From Paludibacter sp. UBA6032 (lineage in GTDB: Bacteria; Bacteroidota; Bacteroidia; Bacteroidales; Paludibacteraceae): a DNA stretch of 64,000 nt. The translations under genes and the position numbers were made by a program. Shown here in pieces: positions 18,830-27,959 of the stretch. Below the pieces are notes generated by a model, which made no database searches, had not been told where the DNA came from, and was given only the letters and a program-made list of their open reading frames with translations. The stretch lies in contig DIZI01000041.1 of NCBI GenBank assembly GCA_002427885.1, positions 209,268-273,267 of the forward strand, in the 5' to 3' direction. The first letter of the stretch is position 1. Every line of letters starts with the position of its first letter.

Positions 18830-19732
18830 TTAGTACTCCCAAAGATCTTGTTCAACATTCATAATATCTGTTTCAATACGATTTTGCTCTTTTCTGATTT
18901 TCACTGGATCAACAACATATTCCAACAGCATACGGTTGTACATGTTACTGTCCCCTAATAAATAACTGGAATACAATTTTTCAGAAAAGAAATCGTCATA
19001 TGTCAACCTTTCAGCACCATTACCATTAGCAATTACATATTGTTTGGCTAATTCAGGACGAAGTTCGTCAAAAGCAAACCATCCTAAAATAGAGCCACGG
19101 AAATACTGCATAGATTCTTTAGAATCTATATTATCAGGATGTAATGCATACAAAGGTGCAATAGCAATAATTTTCGAATACATACGTGAGGTATGTTTAT
19201 CGAAGAATATAATCTCCTGAGTTAAAAATTTAAGTTGATTCTTAACATATGCTACGTATTGAGTATTTTCTATTGTACGCTGTTGAGTAACAGAATCAAC
19301 CTGTATTAAATCATTATCCGCATTTTCATCAAATGCAAAAGCCCTTTCTAATTCAGCTCCTTCCAATGGTTCTTTAAATGATGGTTTTAATTCACGTGGG
19401 TCTTTTTTATAGAAATTCACTCCATTGCATATAGCATTGAGCATCAGGTGATATAAACTTTGATATTCATCATTGGCGCGAACCGGAAAGTAAAGTTGGT
19501 AATTTTGTTTATCGCGCATATCAATTACACGATAAACAATATGCCACCAGACAACATCGTCGGCTCGATGATTTACTACTGCAATGGTATCAGCCAATTC
19601 ATCCAATTCCGTAGTTTGAATCCGGACAGCTCCTTTACTATCAAAGAAAGGCACCTGATTCAATTGTGCATTAACCAAGTTAGAAATAAAAAACAAAAAA
19701 ATGGTCAAAGAAACTATCCAATATTTTTTCAT
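18830..19732 (-). CDS. porN: T9SS core protein PorN (GldN family)
   Basis: The 300-residue protein has a signal peptide (MKKYWIVSLTIFLFFISNLV) and the GldN/PorN family pattern, including IVYRVIDMRDKQNYQLYFPV and YSKIIAIAPLYALH. In the T9SS, PorN sits in the periplasm and joins PorK to form the large ring under the outer membrane, contacting PorM. The upstream in-frame TTG at 19756 would place eight residues before the signal peptide, so the ATG at 19732 is used. It is the last gene of the operon, 37 bp after porM, followed by a strong terminator. Confidence 0.93.
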   Translation of the reverse strand: MKKYWIVSLTIFLFFISNLVNAQLNQVPFFDSKGAVRIQTTELDELADTIAVVNHRADDVVWWHIVYRVIDMRDKQNYQLYFPVRANDEYQSLYHLMLNAICNGVNFYKKDPRELKPSFKEPLEGAELERAFAFDENADNDLIQVDSVTQQRTIENTQYVAYVKNQLKFLTQEIIFFDKHTSRMYSKIIAIAPLYALHPDNIDSKESMQYFRGSILGWFAFDELRPELAKQYVIANGNGAERLTYDDFFSEKLYSSYLLGDSNMYNRMLLEYVVDPVKIRKEQNRIETDIMNVEQDLWEY

Positions 19733-19769
19733 ATTATTTTCACTTAATGTGTTCAACTATATCTTGTAT

Positions 19770-21311
19770 TTATATTTGTATTTGTATTAGTCCTAAACTT
19801 CTATATTTACCATCCGGACCAACAGCCTTAATATTCTTAAGGGTAAGAATTTCTCCACCTTCCAATTGATTAATATCAGCCAACTGTTCGCGACTAAAAT
19901 GAGATCCATTAGCATTCTTAGATCCATATACCGTCAACATGGTAAAAGAAGTAACTGTAAAATTTGCTTTCACAAGCTCATCTTCTCCGTAACTGGCAAT
20001 CAGTGTAACAGAAGGTGAATTTAATATCCTCTTTGATAACGTTCCATCCTGAATATCACGCGGAACACCTCCTGCATCTGAATAGTGAAGATAAGATTTA
20101 GGATCAGGTAAATATTTCACCCGGTATAAACCTCCTCCCATAGGGAGTTCTTTACCATCAATTTTAGCAAAAACTGTAATATTAATATTTCCATCCTGAT
20201 TGGCACGAATATTATACCTGCCACCTGATATTTTCTGTGCCGTACCACCATCTACCCTCACAGATACGTTTTCGGATGCAATACCCGGTACAGAAATGCC
20301 GAATATATTGTCAATTCCACGGTAAAGAACATTCAAAGCTTCGTTCGAAACAGTTGCGGAAGGTTCACCTACAATATAATCTCCTTTAAAAGGATATTTA
20401 TTGATGGATCCATCATTACCTTTCAAGCTTATAAAACCGTTATAATTAAAAACTCCGGCTTTTGAACAATTTACTTCATAAAAACCATTCCTTAGTGGAG
20501 TATTTCCAACAAAAAAATCAGGTTTCTTTGTGGAGTCAATAGCTGACAGAACTATTTGAGCACTATATCGTCCACCTCTAATAACATAATGAGAATTTGG
20601 AACTATCAACGCATTTATTCTATTTACCCTAAAATCTTTTACATCAGTTTGATCTTTTAAATACTGTACAATTTCTGCTTCGGAAGCACGCACATCGCTT
20701 TGATATTTTGTCAGAATCGTAACAACAGATGATGCCGGCATCATTTCAAACATGGCTACTTCCCAGGGTTGCCCCTCCTTATTTTTTCCGGTCGCAAAAA
20801 TGCTTTTATACATTTGTTGTTTCGAGGGATTGTTTGTGGACAAGCCTACTAAAAAATCCCTATATCCTTCAATTTTTTGCTTTAAAATTTTTCCATTACC
20901 ACCTAAAACGGCATACTCTCCGGCCTTGTCCAAATTATCTTTGGCTATCATTTGTTCTACATAAGCACTATCATTGGCTTCATCTTTATCTGTTAGTTTC
21001 ACCAGTGCAACTTTAAATCCTTCAATATAATTATAAATTGAATCGGATTTTCGTTTCACCTCTAATGCTTTATCCAGCCATTCTTTTACTTTTGCGGGAT
21101 TTTGAGCAGATAAAGCTTCAAAATCTGCATACATTGACTTGTTCCTCTGTTCAGACGATGTAATTGTTTTATGTAAACTATTGTCCACCATCGTAAATCC
21201 ATTCAAAATATCGCTTGATACATTCAGTGCTAACATCGCTGTCAGAACTAAATACATCATGCCAATCATTTTTTGTCTGGGCGTTTCAGGACAATTTTTT
21301 GCTCCACTCAT
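19770..21311 (-). CDS. porM: T9SS inner membrane motor protein PorM (GldM family)
   Basis: The 513-residue protein begins with the family signature NCPETPRQKMIGMMYLVLTA, which includes the single N-terminal membrane helix. A long periplasmic region follows; family structures show stacked beta domains forming a dimeric shaft. PorM and PorL form the proton-powered rotary motor that drives T9SS secretion, with PorM touching the PorK/PorN ring. Late residues show GGG-LYRVKYLPDP and a C-terminal domain ending SLGLIQIQI. It lies 42 bp downstream of porL. Confidence 0.95.
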   Translation of the reverse strand: MSGAKNCPETPRQKMIGMMYLVLTAMLALNVSSDILNGFTMVDNSLHKTITSSEQRNKSMYADFEALSAQNPAKVKEWLDKALEVKRKSDSIYNYIEGFKVALVKLTDKDEANDSAYVEQMIAKDNLDKAGEYAVLGGNGKILKQKIEGYRDFLVGLSTNNPSKQQMYKSIFATGKNKEGQPWEVAMFEMMPASSVVTILTKYQSDVRASEAEIVQYLKDQTDVKDFRVNRINALIVPNSHYVIRGGRYSAQIVLSAIDSTKKPDFFVGNTPLRNGFYEVNCSKAGVFNYNGFISLKGNDGSINKYPFKGDYIVGEPSATVSNEALNVLYRGIDNIFGISVPGIASENVSVRVDGGTAQKISGGRYNIRANQDGNINITVFAKIDGKELPMGGGLYRVKYLPDPKSYLHYSDAGGVPRDIQDGTLSKRILNSPSVTLIASYGEDELVKANFTVTSFTMLTVYGSKNANGSHFSREQLADINQLEGGEILTLKNIKAVGPDGKYRSLGLIQIQI

Positions 21312-21353
21312 CGAAATAATCTTAAATTTTCCTTACAGTTATTTTTCTGTTAA

Positions 21354-22262
21354 TCAGCTCAACGCATTTAACATATTTCCATATACAAGATTCAAATCAG
21401 CAACTTGTTTTGCAAGTTTTACAGTGCCCGATTTGAAATTTTCAGCTTCAGAAGCTGCAACAACAGTGGCAGTTTTCATTTTCTGAACATCACCTACTAT
21501 TAGATTTAATTCATCGGTAACAGTACGAACACGCTCGGTTTGTTGTGTTAAACCTTCTGATTGAGCTTGAATATTTTTCAATTGTATCTCGTAAATAGAA
21601 TTAATTGATGAAAGATTTTTATTTATCTCTTCGACTTTTAACGCATATTGTTTTGTATTTTTTTCAACTATCTCCATACCATCTGCAATTCCCTGATAGG
21701 AAGTTGACAAAAGACCTGTTGCTCCATTTAATGATTCCTGAGTTTTAATAAATTTACCAGTAACCTGTGAAGCACCATCAATATTTTTTACAAATTGTTC
21801 TGTAGCACCCATAACATTGGAGAGTCCGGCAAATTGTTCGGCAGTTGCTGTTAGGTTTTTTATTCCTTCCGATAACTTCTTCACATCTTCATCGTTAATA
21901 GTCTCTGAATAGTTAAGTCCGACTGGACGGGTTGAAGTGCCTGATCCTTGCGAACCGGAAGTTATTGATCCATTATTTCCATTGCCAGCCCCGTTAGTAA
22001 TTCCATGACCGTTTCCGTCAAAGTCATAAACCTTTTCCCAATCGTAATCTTTATGGGGCTGATCAAAAACGCCTAGTGCAAATAAAAATGCCTCAACCGA
22101 CATTCCTACTCCCAACATTTGTCCGGCTCCTGGAAGATGTAAAATCTTGAACATAGCTCCTACGATTACTACAGATGCACCGAGACTATACGCAGCTCCC
22201 AGTTTTTGTTTAACTTCAGGAGTGTTCCACCATATATCAAATTTAGTTTGATGTCCAGACAT
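21354..22262 (-). CDS. porL: T9SS inner membrane motor protein PorL (GldL family)
   Basis: The 302-residue protein has two N-terminal membrane helices: about 24-42 (YSLGASVVIVGAMFKILHL) and about 47-65 (GQMLGVGMSVEAFLFALGVF). The in-membrane Glu57 corresponds to the conserved protonatable glutamate that GldL studies place in the proton path. A Gly/Asn/Ser-rich linker (about 85-115) is followed by a long helical, probably coiled-coil cytoplasmic region. It works as a multimer around the PorM dimer. It is the third gene of porPKLMN, 34 bp after porK. Confidence 0.94.
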   Translation of the reverse strand: MSGHQTKFDIWWNTPEVKQKLGAAYSLGASVVIVGAMFKILHLPGAGQMLGVGMSVEAFLFALGVFDQPHKDYDWEKVYDFDGNGHGITNGAGNGNNGSITSGSQGSGTSTRPVGLNYSETINDEDVKKLSEGIKNLTATAEQFAGLSNVMGATEQFVKNIDGASQVTGKFIKTQESLNGATGLLSTSYQGIADGMEIVEKNTKQYALKVEEINKNLSSINSIYEIQLKNIQAQSEGLTQQTERVRTVTDELNLIVGDVQKMKTATVVAASEAENFKSGTVKLAKQVADLNLVYGNMLNALS

Positions 22263-22296
22263 AAAAATTCATTTTAAAATCAATTAATAAGTTCAA

Positions 22297-23664
22297 TTAT
22301 TCACCATTGTATGAACGTACACAACGGAACCCAATATAAGGGCGGCTTTCATTTTGATACTCGTATGTTTTTACTCCACATTGCAAATAATAGGCAATAT
22401 CTTTCCAAGAACCACCTTTTATTACCTTGCGTTTCAATACATCAGGATCGCTGTTTTTTGCATCATATTGGAAACTCGGGTTCATATCAGAGACCAGCGT
22501 ACTACTGGAAGCGTTATAAGCCGAAGAAGTCCATTCAGCAACATTACCAGCCATGTCATATAATCCGAAATCATTTGGTAAAAATGAAGCGACTTTCATA
22601 GTAGTGGCTCCGGTATCATCCGTATAACTTCCCCGCATTGGTTTAAAGTTTGCCAGAAAACAACCTTTTTTATCGCGTACATAATTTCCACCCCAGGGGT
22701 ACAAAGCCATACGTCGACCTCCACGTGCTGCATATTCCCATTCAGCTTCTGTTGGCAAACGATAATCTTGTCCTCCAACAGCATTCGAATTGTTAAATAG
22801 CTGGGTTCTCCATTGACAGAATGCCTGGCATTGTTCCCAGGTTACACCAACAACAGGATAATTGGCAAATCCTGGATGTGAAAAATACATACGCATTTTG
22901 GGATCATTATATGAAAATTGAAAATCACGCAACCACATAATCGTGTCAGGATAAACGTTTACAATACGGGTTGAAATCAAATTTTTTCGTGTACTCAGGT
23001 TTCGTGTTATTGTTGTATCACGTATAATTCCGTTTTCGTCCACATACGATGAATCTACACGCGCTCTTGCACCTGCCGGATATGCACCTGTATTTACATT
23101 AAATTTATTATAAGGTAAAGCAGCCTGATCATAATTTATCCATTCATATTTATATTGCAATTTGTTTGGATCCATTTGCTTTTTACCACTTAAAGCATTA
23201 TTTCCTTCGTAGTAGAGTTTATCTAATATCTGTTGAACTTCTTCATCTTTTGAGCTCCATGGAGATTTTGCTCTCCAATCCAATCGTGCAGTTTCAGGAC
23301 TGGCATCATCAGTTTGATTTTTGAATTTCATCCGATACTCATCTCTTCCTGCCATTACTAAAGAACGTAAAGCGATAGAGTCACGAACCCAATATACAAA
23401 TTGCTTATACTTATCATTCGTAATTTCAGTTTCATCCATCCAGAATGCATCGACAGACACATTAATTGATTTATCGTTGATTGCTCCTACAGCTGACTGG
23501 TCATTGGCCCCCATCATAAAAGAACCTCTTTTTATAAACACCATTCCGTAAGGCTGAGCTTCATTAAAAGAAGATTTTGCACCCATTCCTACTAATTCAC
23601 CTGCTGGTTTATTACAAGCAACAAACATGAAAGCCAATGCTATGATTGTCAGATTTTTTTTCAT
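22297..23664 (-). CDS. porK: T9SS lipoprotein PorK (GldK family)
   Basis: The 455-residue protein has a lipoprotein signal peptide; the lipobox FVAC gives Cys17 as the lipidated residue. The rest is a formylglycine-generating-enzyme/sulfatase-modifying fold (KRGSFMMGAND, ETEITNDKYKQF, RLPTEAEWEYAARGG, GGSWKD and a closing IGFRCVRS). GldK/PorK proteins use this fold structurally, building the periplasmic ring with PorN. It lies 73 bp downstream of porP. Confidence 0.94.
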   Translation of the reverse strand: MKKNLTIIALAFMFVACNKPAGELVGMGAKSSFNEAQPYGMVFIKRGSFMMGANDQSAVGAINDKSINVSVDAFWMDETEITNDKYKQFVYWVRDSIALRSLVMAGRDEYRMKFKNQTDDASPETARLDWRAKSPWSSKDEEVQQILDKLYYEGNNALSGKKQMDPNKLQYKYEWINYDQAALPYNKFNVNTGAYPAGARARVDSSYVDENGIIRDTTITRNLSTRKNLISTRIVNVYPDTIMWLRDFQFSYNDPKMRMYFSHPGFANYPVVGVTWEQCQAFCQWRTQLFNNSNAVGGQDYRLPTEAEWEYAARGGRRMALYPWGGNYVRDKKGCFLANFKPMRGSYTDDTGATTMKVASFLPNDFGLYDMAGNVAEWTSSAYNASSSTLVSDMNPSFQYDAKNSDPDVLKRKVIKGGSWKDIAYYLQCGVKTYEYQNESRPYIGFRCVRSYNGE

Positions 23665-23737
23665 TCTTATTTGATTTTTTGAAATAAAAAACTGTTATAT
23701 TTTTTTGTTTTTATTAATAATAACTTTCAATCAATTA

Positions 23738-24697
23738 TTAAAGCAATCGTATACTTTTAAATTTACTCGTTCTTTTTTGAAATATATATTCGAAATTGTA
23801 TCCCAGAACAATTTCATGTGAACCGGAACTTACTGTAATAATTTGAGAAGTTGGAAGATCATACGAATACCCTAATGACATTCCACCTGCTATATTTATT
23901 CCAGCTAAAAATACAACAGCGTCCTGAATCCTGTAAGACAAACCACCCCAGTACTTATTATCATATTCCATCCTTGCTGTAACATCTAACTGTAGCGCAC
24001 TAAAATCAGTTTTCAGCAAAGTACTTGGTTTAAACACGAATTTCGGGTCCGGTAAAACCCAGTTGTATCCTCCTGTAAAATAGAGAGTTCCAATCAATCT
24101 AAAATCATAAGTATCACCCCAGTTTACTTTTGGACTATTCAAATGCGAATAGGACAATCCTGTATAATACGCTGGAGTAGAATAAAACATTCCGACATTC
24201 ATGTCAAAACTCATGCCTACAACACTAATTTGAGGAATATACTCATCTAAAGTAATATCTTGATGATATTCACCAATTGATGGGATGTGCGCTTTAACGC
24301 TGTCTCCGTGAAATCCCAAACTAACAAACCCAATATCTGCTCCAAAACTCAGCACTCCTCCTGCAAGTTTTTTTTTGTAAGCATATTGCAAATGGGCTGT
24401 TTGATTTGTAAACAGACCCACATTTTCGTTCAAAAACCGAAAACCAATACCGTGATGACTATTCTCTATCTTTAACGGCGAATTAATACTGAAAATAGTT
24501 GTTTGACCGGCATTGGGCATTCCTACCCATTGAATTCGATGTTGACCTGTAATTTGAATCATGTCTCCTTCACCTACCGCTGCAGGATTAAACGAAGAAT
24601 TATGAAACATATACTGACTTAATTGCGCATCAAACTGAGAAAAAACCGGCCATAAGCAAACAAGTAAAAACAGTAAACTTAGAACAACTTTTCTCAT
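23738..24697 (-). CDS. porP: T9SS outer membrane protein PorP (PorP/SprF family)
   Basis: The 319-residue protein has a signal peptide (MRKVVLSLLFLLVCLWPVFS) and then DAQLSQYMFHNSSFNPAAVG, the canonical family opening. The remainder is rich in amphipathic strands and includes QWVGMPNAGQTT and YSYDLPTSQI. It heads the porPKLMN operon, as in P. gingivalis, where PorP is needed for secretion. It differs clearly from the two adhesin-linked PorP-like proteins in this window, which share their opening SNIR-NNYWEN with each other but not with this one. Confidence 0.92.
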   Translation of the reverse strand: MRKVVLSLLFLLVCLWPVFSQFDAQLSQYMFHNSSFNPAAVGEGDMIQITGQHRIQWVGMPNAGQTTIFSINSPLKIENSHHGIGFRFLNENVGLFTNQTAHLQYAYKKKLAGGVLSFGADIGFVSLGFHGDSVKAHIPSIGEYHQDITLDEYIPQISVVGMSFDMNVGMFYSTPAYYTGLSYSHLNSPKVNWGDTYDFRLIGTLYFTGGYNWVLPDPKFVFKPSTLLKTDFSALQLDVTARMEYDNKYWGGLSYRIQDAVVFLAGINIAGGMSLGYSYDLPTSQIITVSSGSHEIVLGYNFEYIFQKRTSKFKSIRLL

Positions 24698-24731
24698 AGA
24701 TTTTCCCGAAATAATTTTCCTCTAGACTAAT

Positions 24732-24758
24732 GCACATAAACTAACCAGTTAAATGTGC
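24732..24758 (-). promoter_or_regulatory. Palindromic hairpin in the porP leader
   Basis: GCACAT (24732-24737) pairs with ATGTGC (24753-24758), and AACT (24739-24742) pairs with AGTT (24747-24750) around a 4-nt loop. It lies 35 bp before the porP start. It could be an operator or an mRNA leader structure. No convincing TANNTTTG box was found in this intergenic region. Confidence 0.45.
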
Positions 24759-24882
24759 CATTAATCAAACTACAAAACAGCGAAAAAATTGTACAGACTG
24801 ATTCTTTTATAGATATTGACTTATTTTTATGTTAAATAAGACAATAGCTATTGTTCTACTGAGAATCTATTCTGCACAATGT

Positions 24883-25104
24883 TTAATACTCTTCTTCGTT
24901 GAAAAAAAAGTCTTCTTTACTTGGGTAATCTGGCCAAATATCTTCTATACATTCATAGATTTCACCTTCATCTTCAATTTCTTGCAGATTCTCAATAACT
25001 TCCAACGGAGATCCGGAACGTATGGCATAATCAATCAATTCATCTTTTGTCGCCGGCCAGGGCGCATCCTCAATTTTAGAAGCTAATTCCAAAGTCCAAT
25101 ACAT
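24883..25104 (-). CDS. Small acidic DUF2795 protein
   Basis: The 73-residue cytoplasmic protein matches the DUF2795 pattern: a WPATKDELIDYAIRSGSP segment followed by EVIENLQEIEDEGEIYECI. It is strongly acidic, with an E/D-rich tail. Its function is unknown. It lies upstream of porP in the same direction but 185 bp away, so shared transcription is unproven. Confidence 0.8.
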   Translation of the reverse strand: MYWTLELASKIEDAPWPATKDELIDYAIRSGSPLEVIENLQEIEDEGEIYECIEDIWPDYPSKEDFFFNEEEY

Positions 25105-25187
25105 AATCAGCTCAATTTTTTTGTTAAATATGTTTAGTATGCTATCTTTCTAATTTTCTGCAAAAATAGGAATTTTTTTTAGAAATC

Positions 25188-25733
25188 CTAGCTTTTCCAA
25201 CATATTTCTTTCCCTCCATTTTCAATAGTCAAAAAACGGGATAAAGCAAAAAAATAGTCAGACAAACGGTTAAAATATATAAGTATTTGATTATCAATTA
25301 TATGAATCTCATTCATATCAAACAACCGACGCTCAACTCTTCGCGTTATAGTCCGACAAACATGACATAATGCACCAACTCTGGAACCACCCGGAAGTAT
25401 AAATGAAGTCAAAGCAGGTAAAAATTCATCTAATCTGTCAATCTCCTGTTCTAAGTGGGTCACATCACTTTCACTTAGTATCGATGCCTTTTGTAGAGGC
25501 ACTTTTAAAGTGTCTGTCGCTAAATGGGAACCTATTGTAAACAATCGAGACTGAATCAAACGCAATGAAAGAATGTCTATTTCGGGGATTTGGTAAGTTG
25601 TAAGCAAGCCAATAAATGAATTTAGTTCATCAACAGAACCATAAGCTTCGAGTCGAACATCATTCTTCGCAACACGTGTTCCTCCTATCAGACCTGTCTG
25701 ACCTTTATCGCCCGTTTTTGTATATAATTTCAT
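25188..25733 (-). CDS. PduO-type ATP:cob(I)alamin adenosyltransferase
   Basis: The 181-residue protein transfers adenosyl from ATP to cob(I)alamin, making the coenzyme B12 used for example by methylmalonyl-CoA mutase. The N-terminal ATP-binding motif TKTGDKGQTGLIGG is followed by the YGSVDELNSFIG block. Near the C-terminus are LPGGS and HVCRTITRRVERR, holding the conserved arginines, and SDYFFALSR. Full length for the family. It lies 83 bp before the DUF2795 gene on the same strand. It may be PduO/MMAB-like in general use, as no diol or ethanolamine operon is present. Confidence 0.92.
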   Translation of the reverse strand: MKLYTKTGDKGQTGLIGGTRVAKNDVRLEAYGSVDELNSFIGLLTTYQIPEIDILSLRLIQSRLFTIGSHLATDTLKVPLQKASILSESDVTHLEQEIDRLDEFLPALTSFILPGGSRVGALCHVCRTITRRVERRLFDMNEIHIIDNQILIYFNRLSDYFFALSRFLTIENGGKEICWKS

Positions 25734-25996
25734 TTAAGCTATTTTAGTTACAAAAATACTTTATTATTTGATAAAACTCTTTGATTTATGCTATTATTTT
25801 ATGATAACAGGCTAAAATAAAAATTAAACTAGTCAAAGATATTGTTATTTTAACAATAAAGCATCAATTATCAATAAAATAAGGAGTAATTATCATTAAA
25901 TACTTTATTTAGCTCAATATTCGATCATCTATTTATTTCAATATTTCAAAGTATAATCAGTCTATTTATTTATAGTGAATAGGAAGTATAAGAAAT

Positions 25997-26812
25997 TTAA
26001 ATACGCATCTTATAATGTATTTTATGCAAATCTGAATTAAAAAATACGATTCCCATATGAAAAATATCGATAGTAGAAGACACAAGGGAATGCATTTTAA
26101 TCGAATGCCAGGCTTGTTCCATATCTGATGACCAATATATATCATCAACAATTAAAATTGTGTCTTTATGCACTTTTGAAATGCATTGCTCAAAATACCG
26201 AAGAACTGCTTCTTTGCGGTGATTAGCATCAATAAAAATCAAATCCAGTGGTTCCGATTCAATTAAAACATGAGCAAGCGTGTCATCAATATTTCCTGTA
26301 ATCAATGTTATATTCTTGATTCCTAATTTATCAAAATTATTTTGAGCTACCTGAGCTATTTCCGGACATCCCTCCAAACTAATACATTTTATATCAATAG
26401 ATGAAGATGCTAAATATGAAGTTGTTAAACCTAATGACGTGCCAAGTTCAAGTATATTTCGTACTTTCAAATAATTAGCAAAACGGTAGAAAAGCTGAGC
26501 CTGTTTGGGAGATTTAAGCGTTTTTTTGGCAATGTCAGCGACAGATCTTTTACGATCGCAACCGGTGCCATAATCATTAATATTAAGCACCCGCTTATCT
26601 TTAATTAAAATCAATCTGATTTTTTCAATAGCTTCGAAAGCATAAAAACTATGCCTCTCATACAATACAAAACGGGTAAAATTGTACATAAATGGAGAAT
26701 GAACTCCAAATCCACGCGTATTTTGGGCAATCAAAAAGTGGAGACAATATTTATAGGCTAATCTGAATTTCTTCATTTGTATTGTGTAATTTATGATTCT
26801 GTCAAAAATCAT
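25997..26812 (-). CDS. Class I SAM-dependent methyltransferase, substrate unknown
   Basis: The 271-residue protein has a SAM-binding core from about residue 115: ILELGTSLGLTTSYLA (motif I), ISLEG (acidic end of strand 2), and DLIFIDANHRKEAV, which resembles O-methyltransferases that use a divalent metal. A preceding region (GFGVHSPFMYNF, GTGCDRKRSVADIA) is common in Bacteroidota members. An internal ATG at 26776 (MKKFRLAYK) is an alternative start. Flanked by unrelated genes, so context gives no substrate. Confidence 0.8.
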   Translation of the reverse strand: MIFDRIINYTIQMKKFRLAYKYCLHFLIAQNTRGFGVHSPFMYNFTRFVLYERHSFYAFEAIEKIRLILIKDKRVLNINDYGTGCDRKRSVADIAKKTLKSPKQAQLFYRFANYLKVRNILELGTSLGLTTSYLASSSIDIKCISLEGCPEIAQVAQNNFDKLGIKNITLITGNIDDTLAHVLIESEPLDLIFIDANHRKEAVLRYFEQCISKVHKDTILIVDDIYWSSDMEQAWHSIKMHSLVSSTIDIFHMGIVFFNSDLHKIHYKMRI

Positions 26813-26875
26813 CTCTGAAGTATTGATTTTAATTATTCATTGCTTAGAATATATTATCATCTTAATTATTGAGAG

Positions 26876-26915
26876 AACATAAAAAAGGAAGTAATTACCT
26901 TCCCTTTTCTATGTT
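26876..26915 (-). terminator. Hairpin after the DUF3307 gene
   Basis: An outer stem AACATA/TATGTT and an inner GGAAG/CTTCC stem are joined by A/T-rich pairs with a mismatch. It lies about 80 bp after the stop of the DUF3307 gene. The U run is inside the stem, so its strength is uncertain. Confidence 0.5.
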
Positions 26916-26996
26916 TTAACCTAACCAGACAAAACAAATTTATCTGTCTGTAATTATAAAGATTAGATATTCATTTGACATAAAATACAAAAAGGT

Positions 26997-27380
26997 CTAT
27001 TTCCAAAAACTAACTACATTTATTGCATCAGGATACAAATACAAATAAGTGGTTATCAGAATTATAACGTGTAAAGTATGATCGAGTCCAATAGTTGTAA
27101 TATATTTTGATTCATCTTTTACCAAAAATCTGACTTTGAGGACACCCGTAAAATAATCAATAATGAAATGTAATACTCCATTGATTAAGCTATAAACAAG
27201 ACCTTGTGTAAAAGTTAAACCTAGTAAAAGTGGACTTAAAACAATGAAAACAGCGGTGTATATACCTACATGTTCAAATAGTTGTGGTAATTTTAATGCT
27301 TTAAGTTTGCTCAGTTTAGCTCCCTGCAAAAAAAAATCGCCTAATGCATGCAGAAAAATGATAATTATTATTTTTGCCAT
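26997..27380 (-). CDS. DUF3307 family membrane protein
   Basis: The 127-residue protein has three to four hydrophobic segments and polar signature residues: FLHALGDFFLQ near the N-terminus, HFIIDY in the middle and LDHTLHVIILI near the C-terminus. These fit the DUF3307 family of small integral membrane proteins, whose function is unknown. An in-frame TTG at 27455 would add 25 residues not typical of the family, so the ATG at 27380 is chosen. A decayed second copy lies just upstream (27591-27959). Confidence 0.8.
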   Translation of the reverse strand: MAKIIIIIFLHALGDFFLQGAKLSKLKALKLPQLFEHVGIYTAVFIVLSPLLLGLTFTQGLVYSLINGVLHFIIDYFTGVLKVRFLVKDESKYITTIGLDHTLHVIILITTYLYLYPDAINVVSFWK

Positions 27381-27590
27381 ATCCAAATTGTTTAATAATA
27401 TTTTCTGGTTACTAACTCTATATTCTTTTATAAAGATATTAAAATGAAATATCAATCAACTTTAAATCATATCTGAATCGTTTCCTTTTCTGATCTGGAG
27501 TATGATTTGAATCAGAAATAAAACTAAATATTTTCACCAATAGGTAATTTACAAATCACTAAAAACAGAATCAGGCACTTATCCGCCGTT

Positions 27591-27959
27591 CTAAAAAGAA
27601 TGTGTATTCATGGCATTCGGATAGAAATACACATAAGTGGTTATAAGTATTGACAAATGAATGGAATAATCAACACCCAGCATTGTATTAAATTTTAATT
27701 CGCTTCTTCTTCGGAACCCATATTTAAATTTCCCTGTAAAAAACCAACAACAAAATGCAAAAAACTTTCAATAAACTATATGAACCACACTTTAATACTC
27801 AACCCAAGTAACATTGGACTTAAAACTATAAAAACAGTAGTATGAGAAAAATAGGATTAAAAGATAACGTAATTTAATAGCTTTAAGTTGACTCATTCGA
27901 CTAATTTACAGAAAATAAGCAGCAAAAATATGCATGACAAATAGAGTGAAAATAATCAT
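27591..27959 (-). pseudogene. Degenerate second copy of the DUF3307 gene
   Basis: The minus strand begins MIIFTLFVMHIFAAYFL and then hits TAA where the intact neighbour has Q (FFLQ). The 3' end reads VYFYPNAMNTHSF-stop, matching LYLYPDAINVVSFWK-stop of the intact gene. In between, blocks such as 'ataagtggttat' and 'ggacttaaaac' are shared at nucleotide level while the frame is broken by stops and indels. This indicates a tandem duplication followed by decay. Confidence 0.75.

Noticed and set aside
27381..27455. TTG start extending the DUF3307 protein
   Set aside because: The extension is unlike the family, and an ATG directly before the conserved hydrophobic N-terminus is available.
27591..27959. 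Second intact DUF3307 gene
   Set aside because: An early TAA and several frame breaks make a functional product impossible without many corrections.
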